Positions 14,213-24,342 are shown, counted from the first letter of the stretch. The stretch: 64,000 nucleotides of DNA from Oceanobacillus damuensis (GCF_001618145.1 NZ_LQNF01000020.1:1-64000), one strand, 5' to 3'. A program made the numbers and translations. The notes: a model not told the origin generated them from the sequence alone.

Positions 14213-15040
14213 GTGAAGCTATACATATCTGCAGACATGGAAGGAATTACTGGCATACCGGACCATACTTATATTGATTCCAGTAAGCATAACTACGAAC
14301 GAGCAAGAAGAATCATGACGGCCGAGATCAATTACGCGGTAGAGGCCGCATTCAAATTTGGATGTACAGAAGTATTGGTGAACGACAGCCACTTGAAAAT
14401 GAACAATATACTTATTGATGAGCTTCATCCGGATGCTGCACTAATCACAGGAAATGTGAAACCGTATTCAATGATGCAGGGATTGGACGCTACCTATGAG
14501 GCAGTAATGTTTATAGGATACCATGCACGTGCAGGGCAGCCCGGTGTATTGTCCCATTCGATGATACATGCGGTACGTAATTTTTATATTAATGACCATG
14601 CTATCGGGGAAATGGGATTCAATGCCTATGTTGCTGGTCATTTCGGAGTTCCTGTTCTATTGGTTTCAGGAGATGATGAGGCTGCAAAAGAAGCGGAAGA
14701 ATTAATACCAAATGTCACTTCGGTTGTTGTAAAGGAAGCAATCTCAAGGTCTGCAGTCAAAAGCCTGACACCAAAGAAAGCTGGAGAACTGCTGACTGGT
14801 AAAGTAGCGGAAGCATTGGAAAACAGGAGAAAGGTAAAAGCCCTGACTCCTCCGGAAAAACCTGTCCTGAAAATTGAATTCAATAATTATGGACAAGCGG
14901 AATGGGCAAATCTGATGCCTGGTACCGAAATCGAAAAAGGTACAACCATTGTCAGGTATCATGCGGAAAACATCCTTGAAGCGTATAAAGCACTGCTTGT
15001 CATGACTGAGCTTGCGATGCACACAACGTTTTCATCATGA
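14213..15040 (+). CDS. dppA: D-aminopeptidase DppA (M55 family)
   Basis: A 275-residue zinc enzyme that removes N-terminal D-amino acids, preferentially D-Ala, from peptides such as those released from peptidoglycan. The residues that bind the two zinc ions and do the chemistry in B. subtilis DppA fall at identical positions: Asp8 and Glu10 (ADMEG), His60 (NDSHL), His104 (GYHARAG), His115 and Glu133. A GTG start at 14213 follows TAGGTGA. It is the first gene of the dpp-ykf operon. Confidence 0.95.
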   Translation: MKLYISADMEGITGIPDHTYIDSSKHNYERARRIMTAEINYAVEAAFKFGCTEVLVNDSHLKMNNILIDELHPDAALITGNVKPYSMMQGLDATYEAVMFIGYHARAGQPGVLSHSMIHAVRNFYINDHAIGEMGFNAYVAGHFGVPVLLVSGDDEAAKEAEELIPNVTSVVVKEAISRSAVKSLTPKKAGELLTGKVAEALENRRKVKALTPPEKPVLKIEFNNYGQAEWANLMPGTEIEKGTTIVRYHAENILEAYKALLVMTELAMHTTFSS

Positions 15041-15138
15041 CGGAGTGACAGAAAATAAAACTTGGTAACTACTGGACATTTGGGCAAAGGTCCTACCTTG
15101 TCAAGAAGCAGAGTACGTAACATCGGGGGTGTAGAGTC

Positions 15139-16071
15139 ATGCTGAAATACATATCAAAACGCTTTGCAGTAATGTTGGTGACGCTATGGATCATCATAAC
15201 ACTGACTTTCATATTGATGGTCAGTGTGCCTGGTTCCCCATTTAATAGCGATCAGTCGTCCAATGAAACAATCAAGGCAAATTTGGAAGCGCATTATAAT
15301 TTGGATGCTCCATATCACATTCAATATTTCAATTATTTGAAATCGGTTGCAACATTTGATTTTGGCCCCTCAATCAAGCAGCCTAACCAGACAGTCAATG
15401 ATTTGCTTGGGAGAGGTTTTCCGATTTCACTCGAGCTCGGAATCGTAACAATTGTAGTTGCTGTCATATCGGGTATTATTCTCGGAATAATCGCTGCCTT
15501 GAGACACAATGGTTTTATTGACTATATGGCGATGGGATTTGCAGTCTTGGGTATTTCGATACCAAACTTTATATTGGCTACCTTGCTTATCCAGCAATTA
15601 GCAGTAAACTTGGATATTTTGCCTCCCGCTACATGGTCGAGCCCGGCACATATGATCATGCCAGTACTGGCGCTTGCTACAGGACCGATGGCGATCATTG
15701 CCAGGCTCACACGCTCCACAATGCTTGAGGTACTCACACAGGATTACATAAAAATGGCGCGGGCTAAAGGATTATCGCCATGGAAAATTGTCTTTAAACA
15801 CGCACTAAGAAATGCGTTAATGCCAGTGGTTACGATTATGGGTACACTGCTTGCGAGCATATTGACGGGAACGTTTGTAATTGAACAGATTTTTGCGATT
15901 CCTGGTATGGGGAAATATTTTGTGGAAAGTATCAATCAGCGGGATTATCCGGTAATCATGGGGACTACGGTATTTTACAGTGCATTTCTAATTCTGATGC
16001 TGTTCCTGGTCGATATTGCATATGGGCTCTTGGATCCTCGAATCAAATTTCATAAAAAGGGAGGAGAATAG
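15139..16071 (+). CDS. dppB: Dipeptide ABC transporter permease DppB
   Basis: A 310-residue inner-membrane permease of the Opp/Dpp type with six predicted helices. The EAA loop that couples to the ATPases is seen as DYIKMARAKGLSPWKIVFKH (about residues 202-221). It pairs with DppC, which starts 3 bases after its stop, to form the channel for murein-derived and other short peptides. Confidence 0.93.
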   Translation: MLKYISKRFAVMLVTLWIIITLTFILMVSVPGSPFNSDQSSNETIKANLEAHYNLDAPYHIQYFNYLKSVATFDFGPSIKQPNQTVNDLLGRGFPISLELGIVTIVVAVISGIILGIIAALRHNGFIDYMAMGFAVLGISIPNFILATLLIQQLAVNLDILPPATWSSPAHMIMPVLALATGPMAIIARLTRSTMLEVLTQDYIKMARAKGLSPWKIVFKHALRNALMPVVTIMGTLLASILTGTFVIEQIFAIPGMGKYFVESINQRDYPVIMGTTVFYSAFLILMLFLVDIAYGLLDPRIKFHKKGGE

Positions 16072-16073
16072 GA

Positions 16074-17030
16074 ATGAAACCTGCTAATGAAGTAAAGACA
16101 GCACATTCTCCTTCACAAATACCGGATGATTGGTTTAGCTGGAAGGATAAAGATAAAGGGGAGGCAGAAACAGTTGCCAGACCCTCCCTTTCCTACTGGC
16201 AAGATGCCTGGAGACGGCTTGTAAAGAATAAGCTGGCAATGCTTGGATTGGCCTTTTTGGTACTCTTGGGATTGATGGCTATTTTCGGGCCAATATTATC
16301 CCCTTATCAGGTAAATACGCAGAACCTGCCGAACCAATACCAACCACCTTCAGCGGAATACTGGTTTGGTACCGATAGTGCTGGACGGGATGTATTCACG
16401 AGAACATGGTATGGAGCCAGAATCTCACTTTTTGTCGGATTGATGGCGGCACTGATCGATGTGACGATTGGGATTATCTGGGGCGGAATTTCCGGCTATA
16501 AAGGCGGACGCACAGATAACATCATGATGCGTATTATCGAAATCTTGTATGGGCTGCCGTATTTGCTGGTCGTCATATTACTGCTCGTTGTACTGGGGCC
16601 AAGTCTTTCCACAATCATCATTGCCTTGACCGTCACAGGCTGGGTCGGAATGGCACGAATTGTAAGGGGACAAGTTTTGCAGATCAAGAACTATGAATTT
16701 GTGCTCGCTTCGAAATCATTCGGTACAAAATCATCGAGGATCATCAGGAAAAATTTGCTTCCTAACTCGATGGGACCGATTATTGTACAGATGACATTGA
16801 CCGTTCCATCGGCAATTTTTGCAGAAGCGTTCCTGAGTTTTATCGGTTTGGGAATACAAGCACCATATGCAAGCTGGGGTGTAATGGCCAATGATTCATT
16901 GGGCGCAATTCTTTCCGGTAATTGGTGGACACTGTTTTTCCCGGCATTCTTCATCTCATTTACAATGTTTGCCTTCAATGTCCTCGGAGATGGTCTGCAG
17001 GATGCACTTGATCCGAAATTAAGGAAGTAG
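16074..17030 (+). CDS. dppC: Dipeptide ABC transporter permease DppC
   Basis: A 318-residue permease with a cytoplasmic N-terminal extension (about 55 residues) and six membrane helices, as usual for the C component. The coupling loop reads NYEFVLASKSFGTKSSRIIR. A GGGAGGAG ribosome-binding site overlaps the end of dppB, and dppD begins 9 bases downstream. Confidence 0.93.
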   Translation: MKPANEVKTAHSPSQIPDDWFSWKDKDKGEAETVARPSLSYWQDAWRRLVKNKLAMLGLAFLVLLGLMAIFGPILSPYQVNTQNLPNQYQPPSAEYWFGTDSAGRDVFTRTWYGARISLFVGLMAALIDVTIGIIWGGISGYKGGRTDNIMMRIIEILYGLPYLLVVILLLVVLGPSLSTIIIALTVTGWVGMARIVRGQVLQIKNYEFVLASKSFGTKSSRIIRKNLLPNSMGPIIVQMTLTVPSAIFAEAFLSFIGLGIQAPYASWGVMANDSLGAILSGNWWTLFFPAFFISFTMFAFNVLGDGLQDALDPKLRK

Positions 17031-17038
17031 GTGACAAC

Positions 17039-18037
17039 ATGGAAAAAATTCTTGAAGTGGAAAATCTCCACGTTACTTTTAATACATACGGCGGAACAGT
17101 ACAGGCTGTCCGTGGCGTTGACTTTCATCTCAATAAAGGTGAAACATTGGCCATTGTCGGGGAGTCTGGCTGCGGGAAGAGCGTTACCTCCAATGCAATT
17201 ATGCGGCTGATTCCTGACCCGCCGGGGAAAATCACAAACGGTGCCATTTTGTTTAAGGGAAAGGATCTCGCCAAGTATTCGGAAAAGAAAATGCGTTCCA
17301 TTCGAGGCGTCGATATCTCCATGATTTTTCAGGATCCTATGACAGCTTTGAATCCAACACTGACTATTGGAACCCAGCTGATGGAAGGGCTGCGTGCACA
17401 TCGTAAAGTGTCAGGAAATAAAGCAAAGGAGAAAGCGATAGAGATGATGGATTTGGTAGGAATTTCAAATCCAGAGGAAAGACTGAAGCAATATCCGCAC
17501 CAGTTCAGTGGGGGAATGCGGCAGCGGATTGTCATTGCAATTGCCTTGATTTGTGAACCTGATCTGCTGATCGCTGACGAACCGACAACCGCACTGGATG
17601 TAACAATCCAGGCGCAAATCCTTGAGCTGTTTGAAAAAATTCAGGAGTCAACAGGGGTTTCCATTATCCTGATTACCCATGACCTTGGTGTCGTAGCTAA
17701 AATTGCCGACCGGATTGCAGTAATGTACGCTGGTAAGATCATTGAAACAGGGACGAAGCGGGAAATATTTTATGACCCGCAGCACCCATATACGAAAGGT
17801 TTGCTGAATTCCGTTCCACGTTTGGATCTGAAAGAAGAAAGACTGACTCCAATCGATGGAACACCACCAGATTTATTCTCACCTCCCGCAGGCTGTCCTT
17901 TTACAGCAAGATGTCCATTTGCAATGGAGGTGTGTAATAAAGTTTATCCCGCAGATAGTGAAATCACAGGATCACACAAAGTGAACTGCTGGCTTCAGGA
18001 TGAACGGGCTAAACAGCTTTTAGCAACAATAATTTAA
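17039..18037 (+). CDS. dppD: Dipeptide ABC transporter ATP-binding protein DppD
   Basis: A 332-residue ABC ATPase. The Walker A motif is GESGCGKS, the signature FSGGMRQR, and Walker B LLIADEPTTALD. The C-terminal oligopeptide-transporter extension holds the cysteine-rich CPFTARCPFAMEVC segment expected for an Fe-S-binding or structural motif in DppD/OppD proteins. Its partner ATPase is likely ykfD at the operon's far end. Confidence 0.94.
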   Translation: MEKILEVENLHVTFNTYGGTVQAVRGVDFHLNKGETLAIVGESGCGKSVTSNAIMRLIPDPPGKITNGAILFKGKDLAKYSEKKMRSIRGVDISMIFQDPMTALNPTLTIGTQLMEGLRAHRKVSGNKAKEKAIEMMDLVGISNPEERLKQYPHQFSGGMRQRIVIAIALICEPDLLIADEPTTALDVTIQAQILELFEKIQESTGVSIILITHDLGVVAKIADRIAVMYAGKIIETGTKREIFYDPQHPYTKGLLNSVPRLDLKEERLTPIDGTPPDLFSPPAGCPFTARCPFAMEVCNKVYPADSEITGSHKVNCWLQDERAKQLLATII

Positions 18038-18053
18038 AAAAGGGGGAAAAAGA

Positions 18054-19700
18054 ATGAAGAGGTTACTATTATTTTTACTTGCTTTAGCTACCGTAGCTGT
18101 ACTTGCTGCATGTACCGCTAATGAAGATGCTGGTCAGGACCCGGAAAATGATGTGGAGGCTGAAGAACCCGAATCTACAGATGGCGAATCAGAGGAAGAG
18201 GGGACAGAGACAGAAACCAATGAAAAGGTACTTCGTCTGAATAATGGAGTCGAACCAACTTCACTTGATCCATCGATCGGTTTTGATGCCGTATCATGGG
18301 ATCCGCTTAACAACCTAATGGAAGGTCTTACTCGTCTTGATCAGGACTCCGTTGCTGGCCCAGGTGTTGCAGAAGATTGGGATCTCTCTGAGGATGGACT
18401 GACATATACGTTCTATCTCGACCCTGTTGTTGCTGAAGACTTTGTCTATGCATGGAAATACATGCTTGACCCGGACAATGCCTCTGCCGCAGCATTCCTG
18501 GCTTATTTCATTGAAGGTGGGGAAGCATTCAACACTGGTGAGGGCTCGGCCGAAGATGTTGCTGTGACAGCTGTCGATGATAAAACATTGGAAGTCGTGC
18601 TGGAAGCTCCAACAGGTTTCTTTCTTGATGTGCTAACAAACCCTGCGTTTTTCCCAGTAAACCATAAGGTAGCAGAAGAAAATCCGAACTGGCATGCAGA
18701 AGCAGACAGTTTTGTAGCCAATGGACCATTTATGCTGGAATCATGGGATCATGACAGTGAAATGGTATTCGTCAAAAACCCGGAATATTGGGATGCAGAT
18801 ACTGTGAAACTGGATAAAATTCACTGGGCAATGGTAAACGATACAAATACACAATATCAAATGTTTGAAACGGGAGACCTTGACACTGCAAGTATTCCAC
18901 CAGAGCTTTCCGATCAGTTGATTGAATCGGACAATGTATATATTGGCGATTATGGTGGACTGGAATTCTACCGTTTTAACACAACAATGGAGCCTTTCCA
19001 AAACAAAAAAATCAGACAGGCTTTCTCTTATGCACTAAATAGAGCGGATATCGCGGAATATATCGTTAAAAACGGAGTAGAACCTGCTTATGGGTTCGTT
19101 TCACCTGGTTTTACAACTCCAGACGGGCGTGATTTCCGTGATGAAAATGGAGACTTAGTATCCTTGGATCCGGAACTTGCGAAACAGCTTCTGGCTGAAG
19201 GCATGGAAGAAGAAGGATATGATGAATTGCCGGAGGTAGTACTAAGCTATAGTACAAGTGATGTAAACAAAGCTGTTGCTGAAACAATGCAAAGCATGAT
19301 CAGTGATAACCTTGGTGTAGACGTATCATTGGAAAATCAGGAGTGGAACGTGTTTGCTGAAGCACAGCAAAATCTGGAGCTTCAATTCTCACGTAGTTCA
19401 TTCATCAATGACTACAGTGACCCAGTCAACTTCCTTGAAAGCTTTGTAACAGATTCATATATGAACCGTACAGGCTGGTCTAATGCGGAATATGATGAAT
19501 TGATTGCTAACGGCAAATCGGAAACAGATGAAGAACAGCGTTATGAGTACCTGTATGAAGCAGAAAGAATGCTGGCAGAAGAAATGATTGCAACGCCGAT
19601 CCGTTACTATAACACCGTAGTACTTGAAGCAGACGGAGTGGAAGGTATTCTCCGCCACGCAGTAGGTTACTTCGACCTGAAATACGCGGATAAGAACTGA
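18054..19700 (+). CDS. dppE: Peptide-binding lipoprotein DppE, with an apparent internal deletion
   Basis: A 548-residue extracellular solute-binding protein (SBP_bac_5 family). Residues 1-20 form a lipoprotein signal ending in LAAC, so Cys20 is the lipidated residue; an acidic linker follows. The conserved beta segment that normally reads TF-x-LR-x-A-x-WSNG-DPV is shortened: here TFYL (to about nt 18417) joins directly to DPVVAEDF. Some 8-9 residues, including the usually conserved Trp and Asn-Gly, are missing without a frameshift. The rest is full length and intact. It may still fold with altered peptide binding. Confidence 0.88.
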   Translation: MKRLLLFLLALATVAVLAACTANEDAGQDPENDVEAEEPESTDGESEEEGTETETNEKVLRLNNGVEPTSLDPSIGFDAVSWDPLNNLMEGLTRLDQDSVAGPGVAEDWDLSEDGLTYTFYLDPVVAEDFVYAWKYMLDPDNASAAAFLAYFIEGGEAFNTGEGSAEDVAVTAVDDKTLEVVLEAPTGFFLDVLTNPAFFPVNHKVAEENPNWHAEADSFVANGPFMLESWDHDSEMVFVKNPEYWDADTVKLDKIHWAMVNDTNTQYQMFETGDLDTASIPPELSDQLIESDNVYIGDYGGLEFYRFNTTMEPFQNKKIRQAFSYALNRADIAEYIVKNGVEPAYGFVSPGFTTPDGRDFRDENGDLVSLDPELAKQLLAEGMEEEGYDELPEVVLSYSTSDVNKAVAETMQSMISDNLGVDVSLENQEWNVFAEAQQNLELQFSRSSFINDYSDPVNFLESFVTDSYMNRTGWSNAEYDELIANGKSETDEEQRYEYLYEAERMLAEEMIATPIRYYNTVVLEADGVEGILRHAVGYFDLKYADKN

Positions 19701-19785
19701 TAGCCAAGGAGTGGACCCTTGTCACCGCTACAGATACAATGGCGGGGGTACTCCTATGTGGCTTAGGATTCAAATGAATAGTAAT

Positions 19786-19835
19786 AGGGTGGCTCATTTA
19801 CATTTTGTATGTGTATGTGAGCCTCTCCCTTTTTC
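19786..19835 (+). terminator. Terminator-like stem-loop between dppE and ykfA
   Basis: AGGGTGGCTCA pairs imperfectly with TGAGCCTCTCCCT across a short loop and is followed by TTTTTC. Within an otherwise co-directional operon it probably lowers or separates ykf expression from dpp expression. Confidence 0.6.
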
Positions 19836-19911
19836 AATACATATAATTGCTTTTTAATCATACTTAATAACTTTACGCACTATTTATCATATAAGAAACA
19901 GGAAAGCAGGG

Positions 19912-20835
19912 ATGCGAATGATCTATCCAGCTCGATTGAAAAAAGGAGATACAATCGGGGTTACCGCTCCAGCCGGACCACCAAGCATCGAAAAAATAAA
20001 GCAGGCGATCCCCTTTTTTGAACAGATGGGTCTCCGTATCAAATTAGGAAAGAGCATCAAAGAGGTCCGCGGATATTTGGCTGGCACAGATAAAGAGCGC
20101 CTGGAAGATTTTCACGAAATGATTGCCGATAGAAAAATAAAAGCAATCATTTTTGCCAGGGGTGGTTATGGAACGGGGCGATTCGCAGACAAAATCGATT
20201 ATGAGTTAATCAACAGGAACCCAAAGATAATCTGGGGATACAGCGATATTACGTATCTGCATACAGCTATCCGTCAAAAGGCAGATCTGATTACATTTCA
20301 CGGACCAATGCTTGCTTCAGATGTGGCAAAAGATGAATTTGACGATTTTTCAGGACATATGTTTAAACAACTCTTTGAACCTACCAAACTGTATTATTCC
20401 GAAAAAGTTTCCAAATTGGTACAATACGCTCCCGGAGAGGCAGAGGGTCCATTGGTTGGCGGGAATCTATCGTTATTGGTCAGTACGCTGGGAACACCAT
20501 ATGAAATTGACACAAAAGATAAACTGGTGCTTCTGGAGGATATAGGGGAAGAGTCATACCGTGTGGACAGCATGCTCAATCAGTTAAGGCTGGCGGGCAA
20601 ACTGTCAGATGCGTCAGGAATCATTATTGGCGATTTTGCCGATGCTGAACCGAATGTGGACCCATCACTTACACTCAACCAAGTATTCGCAGACTATTTT
20701 ACAGATTTTAAAGGACCCGTACTTGGTGGATTCAAAATTGGTCATTGCTTCCCCCATTTTTCCGTTCCGCTTGGGGTGAATGCGAAGCTATCAACCGAAT
20801 TAAAGGTGTTGGAGATTGAACCAGGAGTGAGATAG
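19912..20835 (+). CDS. ykfA: LD-carboxypeptidase (S66 family), murein peptide recycling
   Basis: A 307-residue cytoplasmic serine peptidase of the MccF/LdcA family. The nucleophile is Ser111 in WGYSDITYL; the Glu and His partners lie in the LLLEDIGEE and GGFKIGHCFPH segments. It would cleave the L,D-bond of tetrapeptides from peptidoglycan or related peptides after import by Dpp. An alternative ATG lies two codons downstream. Gene order ykfA-B-C-D after dppE is that of B. subtilis. Confidence 0.93.
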   Translation: MRMIYPARLKKGDTIGVTAPAGPPSIEKIKQAIPFFEQMGLRIKLGKSIKEVRGYLAGTDKERLEDFHEMIADRKIKAIIFARGGYGTGRFADKIDYELINRNPKIIWGYSDITYLHTAIRQKADLITFHGPMLASDVAKDEFDDFSGHMFKQLFEPTKLYYSEKVSKLVQYAPGEAEGPLVGGNLSLLVSTLGTPYEIDTKDKLVLLEDIGEESYRVDSMLNQLRLAGKLSDASGIIIGDFADAEPNVDPSLTLNQVFADYFTDFKGPVLGGFKIGHCFPHFSVPLGVNAKLSTELKVLEIEPGVR

Positions 20836-20955
20836 AGTTTAAGGATTACTTGCGATTCATTGGGTAGCGGCAATTCTTCCGGAGAGATGAATTAATCCAT
20901 AACAGCAAATATTCTCGCAAACAAACGGTCAACACAAAATTCAGGAGGTGAGCGC

Positions 20956-22053
20956 ATGAAAATCACGTCAATTGAAACCTTTCAGGGAGCCATTCCATTA
21001 CATACCCCATTTAAAACGGCTCTGCGAACGGTAACTGTTGCAGAAACCATTATAGTGAAACTTACTTGTGAAGACGGTACGGTAGGCTGGGGGGAAGCTC
21101 CGCCCACCCATGTAATCACCGGCGATAGCCTTGCTAGCATTCAATATGCAATTCATTCTATTTTTAAACCACTCCTAATTGGAGAGTCACTTTCTGCACG
21201 CGAACGGTTATTTGAAAAAATGGAGAAAAGCATCGTTCGCAATACAAGCGCAAAAGCTGCAATTGATATGGCGCTCTATGACAGTATTGCGCAGCAGGCA
21301 AATATGCCACTTCACCGGTTCCTTGGTGGCTTTCATGAAAGCCTTGAGACCGACTATACGGTTAGTGTAAATAGACCGGAAGTAATGGCGCAGGATGCGA
21401 GAAAATATATTAATGATGGATTTTCCGTGTTAAAAATTAAAGTCGGCAAGGATGAAATTGCTGAAGATATACGACGAATCCAGGCAATCCGGGAAGAAGC
21501 AGGCTCAGATATTTTGATAAGGCTTGACGCAAACCAAGGTTGGAAAGCAAAAGAAGCAGTCCGCGCAATCCGGAAGATGGAAGACCTTGGACTTCATATA
21601 GAATTAATTGAACAACCCGTTAAAGCACATGATTTCGAAGGCTTGAAGACTGTTACCAAAAATACGGAAACCCCAATCATGGCTGATGAAAGCGTGTTTT
21701 CCCCACATGATGCGAAGCAAATCCTGGAAATGGGTGCCGCTGATCTAATAAATATTAAATTAATGAAGGCTGGCGGCATTCACCAGGCAATTAAAATAGC
21801 AAAACTAGCCCATATCTATGGAGTCGAATGCATGGTCGGCAGCATGATTGAAACAAAAATAGGCATCACTGCAGCAGCCCACTTTGCAGCGAGCCAGTCT
21901 AATGTAACCCGCTATGACTTCGATGCCCCGCTTATGCTGACAGGTGATCTGGCAAATGGGGGCATTACGTATAATGGGAGAGTTATAGAGCTTGGCAACG
22001 AGGCAGGATTAGGTATTAAGGCGATTGATGAGAGGTATATAGTAGAAACGTAG
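20956..22053 (+). CDS. ykfB: L-Ala-D/L-Glu epimerase (enolase superfamily)
   Basis: A 365-residue enolase-superfamily enzyme. The catalytic lysine pair is in SVLKIKVGKD and NIKLMKAGG, and the metal ligands are in RLDANQGW, ELIEQPV and MADESV. It converts L-Ala-D-Glu to L-Ala-L-Glu so that the dipeptide can be hydrolysed by ordinary peptidases. A strong AGGAGGTGA ribosome-binding site precedes the ATG. Confidence 0.94.
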   Translation: MKITSIETFQGAIPLHTPFKTALRTVTVAETIIVKLTCEDGTVGWGEAPPTHVITGDSLASIQYAIHSIFKPLLIGESLSARERLFEKMEKSIVRNTSAKAAIDMALYDSIAQQANMPLHRFLGGFHESLETDYTVSVNRPEVMAQDARKYINDGFSVLKIKVGKDEIAEDIRRIQAIREEAGSDILIRLDANQGWKAKEAVRAIRKMEDLGLHIELIEQPVKAHDFEGLKTVTKNTETPIMADESVFSPHDAKQILEMGAADLINIKLMKAGGIHQAIKIAKLAHIYGVECMVGSMIETKIGITAAAHFAASQSNVTRYDFDAPLMLTGDLANGGITYNGRVIELGNEAGLGIKAIDERYIVET

Positions 22054-22103
22054 AATAGTGATGGGACGCCGGTTTTTATCGTGTAGAGAAGTGGCACAGT
22101 TGC

Positions 22104-22334
22104 TGCACGGAAATGATGTTGAGTGTTGAACTGTCAAAGCAGATCGGTGAGCCCGCAAAGCTGAACACTGGGCAGTCTAAATCGACTGGAAAGAACGTGG
22201 AGTCGAGTGCCGAGCAGTTCATGCCGAGTGAAGAGGCTGCAAGATTCAACGCTGAGCAAATCCAAGTCAAACCCGAATTCCACTTGAATTCGAACGACAG
22301 CGGATCAGCCAAAAGCAACCAAACGCGATCATCA
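22104..22334. repeat. Degenerate 21-bp tandem array F (between ykfB and ykfC)
   Basis: About 11 consecutive 21-bp units can be laid out without indels (unit boundaries every 21 bases, e.g. 22146, 22167, 22188, 22209, 22230, 22251, 22272, 22293). The shared pattern is roughly nnnGAGCAnnnCnAGTCGAnt, with G-A-G at unit positions 4-6 nearly constant. Because 21 is a multiple of three, long open frames arise, but none has coding character. It interrupts an operon whose B. subtilis counterpart has no such spacer. Confidence 0.65.
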
Positions 22335-22379
22335 GATAAGCACAACTAAAAAATTCTCATCCGAGAAAGGAGCTCCAAA

Positions 22380-23345
22380 ATGCCTAAACAAACGTTTGAT
22401 CAATACCCGGAAGAGATTTGGGTTACAGCTGTACAGGTGGCAACGGTTTGGACAAACCCAGAGTCAGTAAGGGAAATGGATGTCGATGGAACGGCCAATC
22501 CAACGAATATCGATAACTGGGTCGAGAGTCTGTCATATGAGGCAAGCTTGGCCTTATGCAACGAAAACAGGGTGCAATCCCAGATATTATATGGAGAACC
22601 CGTGCTTGTTACCGAAGTGAAAGACAATTGGGCACATGTCATTATCCCTTCCCAGCCATCAAGTAAAGATGAACGCGGATATCCGGGCTGGGTGCCTGTA
22701 AATCAGCTTGCCCAGGTACCCAAAGATGAGTGGTTCACATCGCAAACCGCGGCTGTCATCAAAGACAAAGCATGGCTGGAAGCAGAGGATGGGGCAAAGG
22801 TTATGAAGCTTAGCTATATGACACTTTTGCCGGTAAAAGGAATAGAAGCTTACAGAGTGAAAGTTGCTACACCACATGGCGATAAATTTTTACCGGAAGA
22901 AGCGGTTCATATTTTTTCCTCTAAAGAAGGAATGGATAAGGGTTGTGGCCTGGATATTGTAAAAGCGGGAGAAGCCTATATAGGTCTCGGTTATTTCTGG
23001 GGCGGGATGAGTTCCTTTGGCTATGACTGCTCAGGCCTGGCGTATACGGCACATAAAGCAAATGGATACCAAATTGCCCGTGACGCCGGTGATCAGGCAG
23101 CTGCAGGCGAGAAAGTGGAATTTGATCAGCTTCAGCCGGGTGACCTCCTCTTTTTCGCATATGAAGAAGGTAAGGGGAGACTTCACCATGTAGGAATTTA
23201 TTATGGGGACGGAAAAATGCTTCACTCGCCCCAAACGGGAAAAGGGATTGAGATTATTTCTCTTGCCGGAACAAAATATGAAAAAGAACTTTGTGCAGCA
23301 AGGCGATACTGGCAAACAGCAAAGGAGAAAAGAAATGGAAGATAA
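22380..23345 (+). CDS. ykfC: Gamma-D-glutamyl-L-diamino acid endopeptidase (NlpC/P60)
   Basis: A 321-residue enzyme with N-terminal SH3-like domains (about residues 10-180) and a C-terminal NlpC/P60 cysteine peptidase domain. The catalytic residues are Cys217 (in YDCSGL), His270 (in HHVGIYYG) and His282 (in MLHSP). It releases L-Ala-D-Glu from imported murein peptides, the substrate of YkfB. No signal peptide is visible, consistent with a cytoplasmic recycling enzyme. AAAGGAG precedes the ATG. Confidence 0.94.
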   Translation: MPKQTFDQYPEEIWVTAVQVATVWTNPESVREMDVDGTANPTNIDNWVESLSYEASLALCNENRVQSQILYGEPVLVTEVKDNWAHVIIPSQPSSKDERGYPGWVPVNQLAQVPKDEWFTSQTAAVIKDKAWLEAEDGAKVMKLSYMTLLPVKGIEAYRVKVATPHGDKFLPEEAVHIFSSKEGMDKGCGLDIVKAGEAYIGLGYFWGGMSSFGYDCSGLAYTAHKANGYQIARDAGDQAAAGEKVEFDQLQPGDLLFFAYEEGKGRLHHVGIYYGDGKMLHSPQTGKGIEIISLAGTKYEKELCAARRYWQTAKEKRNGR

Positions 23346-24342
23346 AATATTGGAAGTCAAAAATCTGAAGAAATATTTTGATATGGGCAAGGGCAATCTG
23401 CTTCAGGCTGTAAATGATGTGAGCTTCCATGTAAACAGAGGGGAAACTTTTGGGTTGGTCGGCGAATCCGGGTGCGGAAAATCTACTATCGGGCGCACGA
23501 TTCTCGGGCTTTACGACAAAACCGCTGGAGATGTCATTTTTGAACATGAAAATGTCCATGGTTTGAATGAAAAAGAACGATTCAAATTTTATCGAAAGAT
23601 GCAGATGATTTTCCAGGATCCTTATGCATCCTTGAATCCAAGGTCAACGGTAAGGGAAGTTATTTCAGAGCCGATGGAGGTCCATGGGTTATATAAAAGC
23701 AAAAAAGAAATGTACGAAAGGGTTTATGAGCTGCTGGAAGAAGTCGGTCTGAATCGCGAACATGCCAATCGCTATCCCCATGAATTCAGTGGTGGTCAGC
23801 GCCAGCGGATTGGTATCGCCCGTGCACTGGCATTGAATCCGGATTTTATTATTGCTGATGAGCCAATATCGGCACTGGATGTATCCGTCCAGGCGCAGGT
23901 AGTCAATCTGATGAAACAGCTGCAGGAGGATAAAGGGCTGACATTTTTGTTTATCGCCCATGATTTGTCGATGGTGAAACAGTTTTCCGACCGAATTGGT
24001 GTCATGTATTTAGGGAATATGGTCGAATTAACCGAAAGCGCCCTGCTCTATGACAAACCACTGCATCCATACACACAGGCATTGCTCTCAGCCATTCCTA
24101 TCCCAGACCCGGATATTGAAGAACAGCGGGAACGGATTATTTTGGAAGGTGAACTGCCAAGCCCGGTTAATCCGCCAAGCGGATGTGTTTTCCGCACACG
24201 CTGTCCAATGGCAATGGAAGTTTGCTCCCAAATCCGTCCCGTCTGGCAGGAAGTCGAACAGGAGCATTTTGTAGCCTGTCACCTGTATGATAAATCCATT
24301 AAAAATAAAGAGCCGATTAAGAAACGGACGGAGACGGTATAA
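23335..24342 (+). CDS. ykfD: Oligopeptide/dipeptide ABC transporter ATP-binding protein
   Basis: A 335-residue ABC ATPase with Walker A GESGCGKS, signature FSGGQRQR and Walker [13 protein letters not shown], and a cysteine-containing C-terminal extension ([14 protein letters not shown]). The ATG at 23335 follows AAAGGAGAAA and gives the family length; the longer open frame overlaps the ykfC coding sequence. With this start it still overlaps the ykfC end by 11 bases. It probably forms the ATPase heterodimer with DppD. Confidence 0.92.
   Translation: MEDKILEVKNLKKYFDMGKGNLLQAVNDVSFHVNRGETFGLVGESGCGKSTIGRTILGLYDKTAGDVIFEHENVHGLNEKERFKFYRKMQMIFQDPYASLNPRSTVREVISEPMEVHGLYKSKKEMYERVYELLEEVGLNREHANRYPHEFSGGQRQRIGIARALALNPDFIIADEPISALDVSVQAQVVNLMKQLQEDKGLTFLFIAHDLSMVKQFSDRIGVMYLGNMVELTESALLYDKPLHPYTQALLSAIPIPDPDIEEQRERIILEGELPSPVNPPSGCVFRTRCPMAMEVCSQIRPVWQEVEQEHFVACHLYDKSIKNKEPIKKRTETV

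Noticed and set aside
22113-22349. Open frame of 78 codons on the plus strand
   Set aside because: It lies wholly in repeat array F, has no proper ribosome-binding site, and is open because the unit length is a multiple of three.
23335-23345. Overlap of ykfC and ykfD as a possible frameshifted fusion
   Set aside because: Both proteins are complete with their own ribosome-binding sites; an 11-base overlap is ordinary translational coupling.
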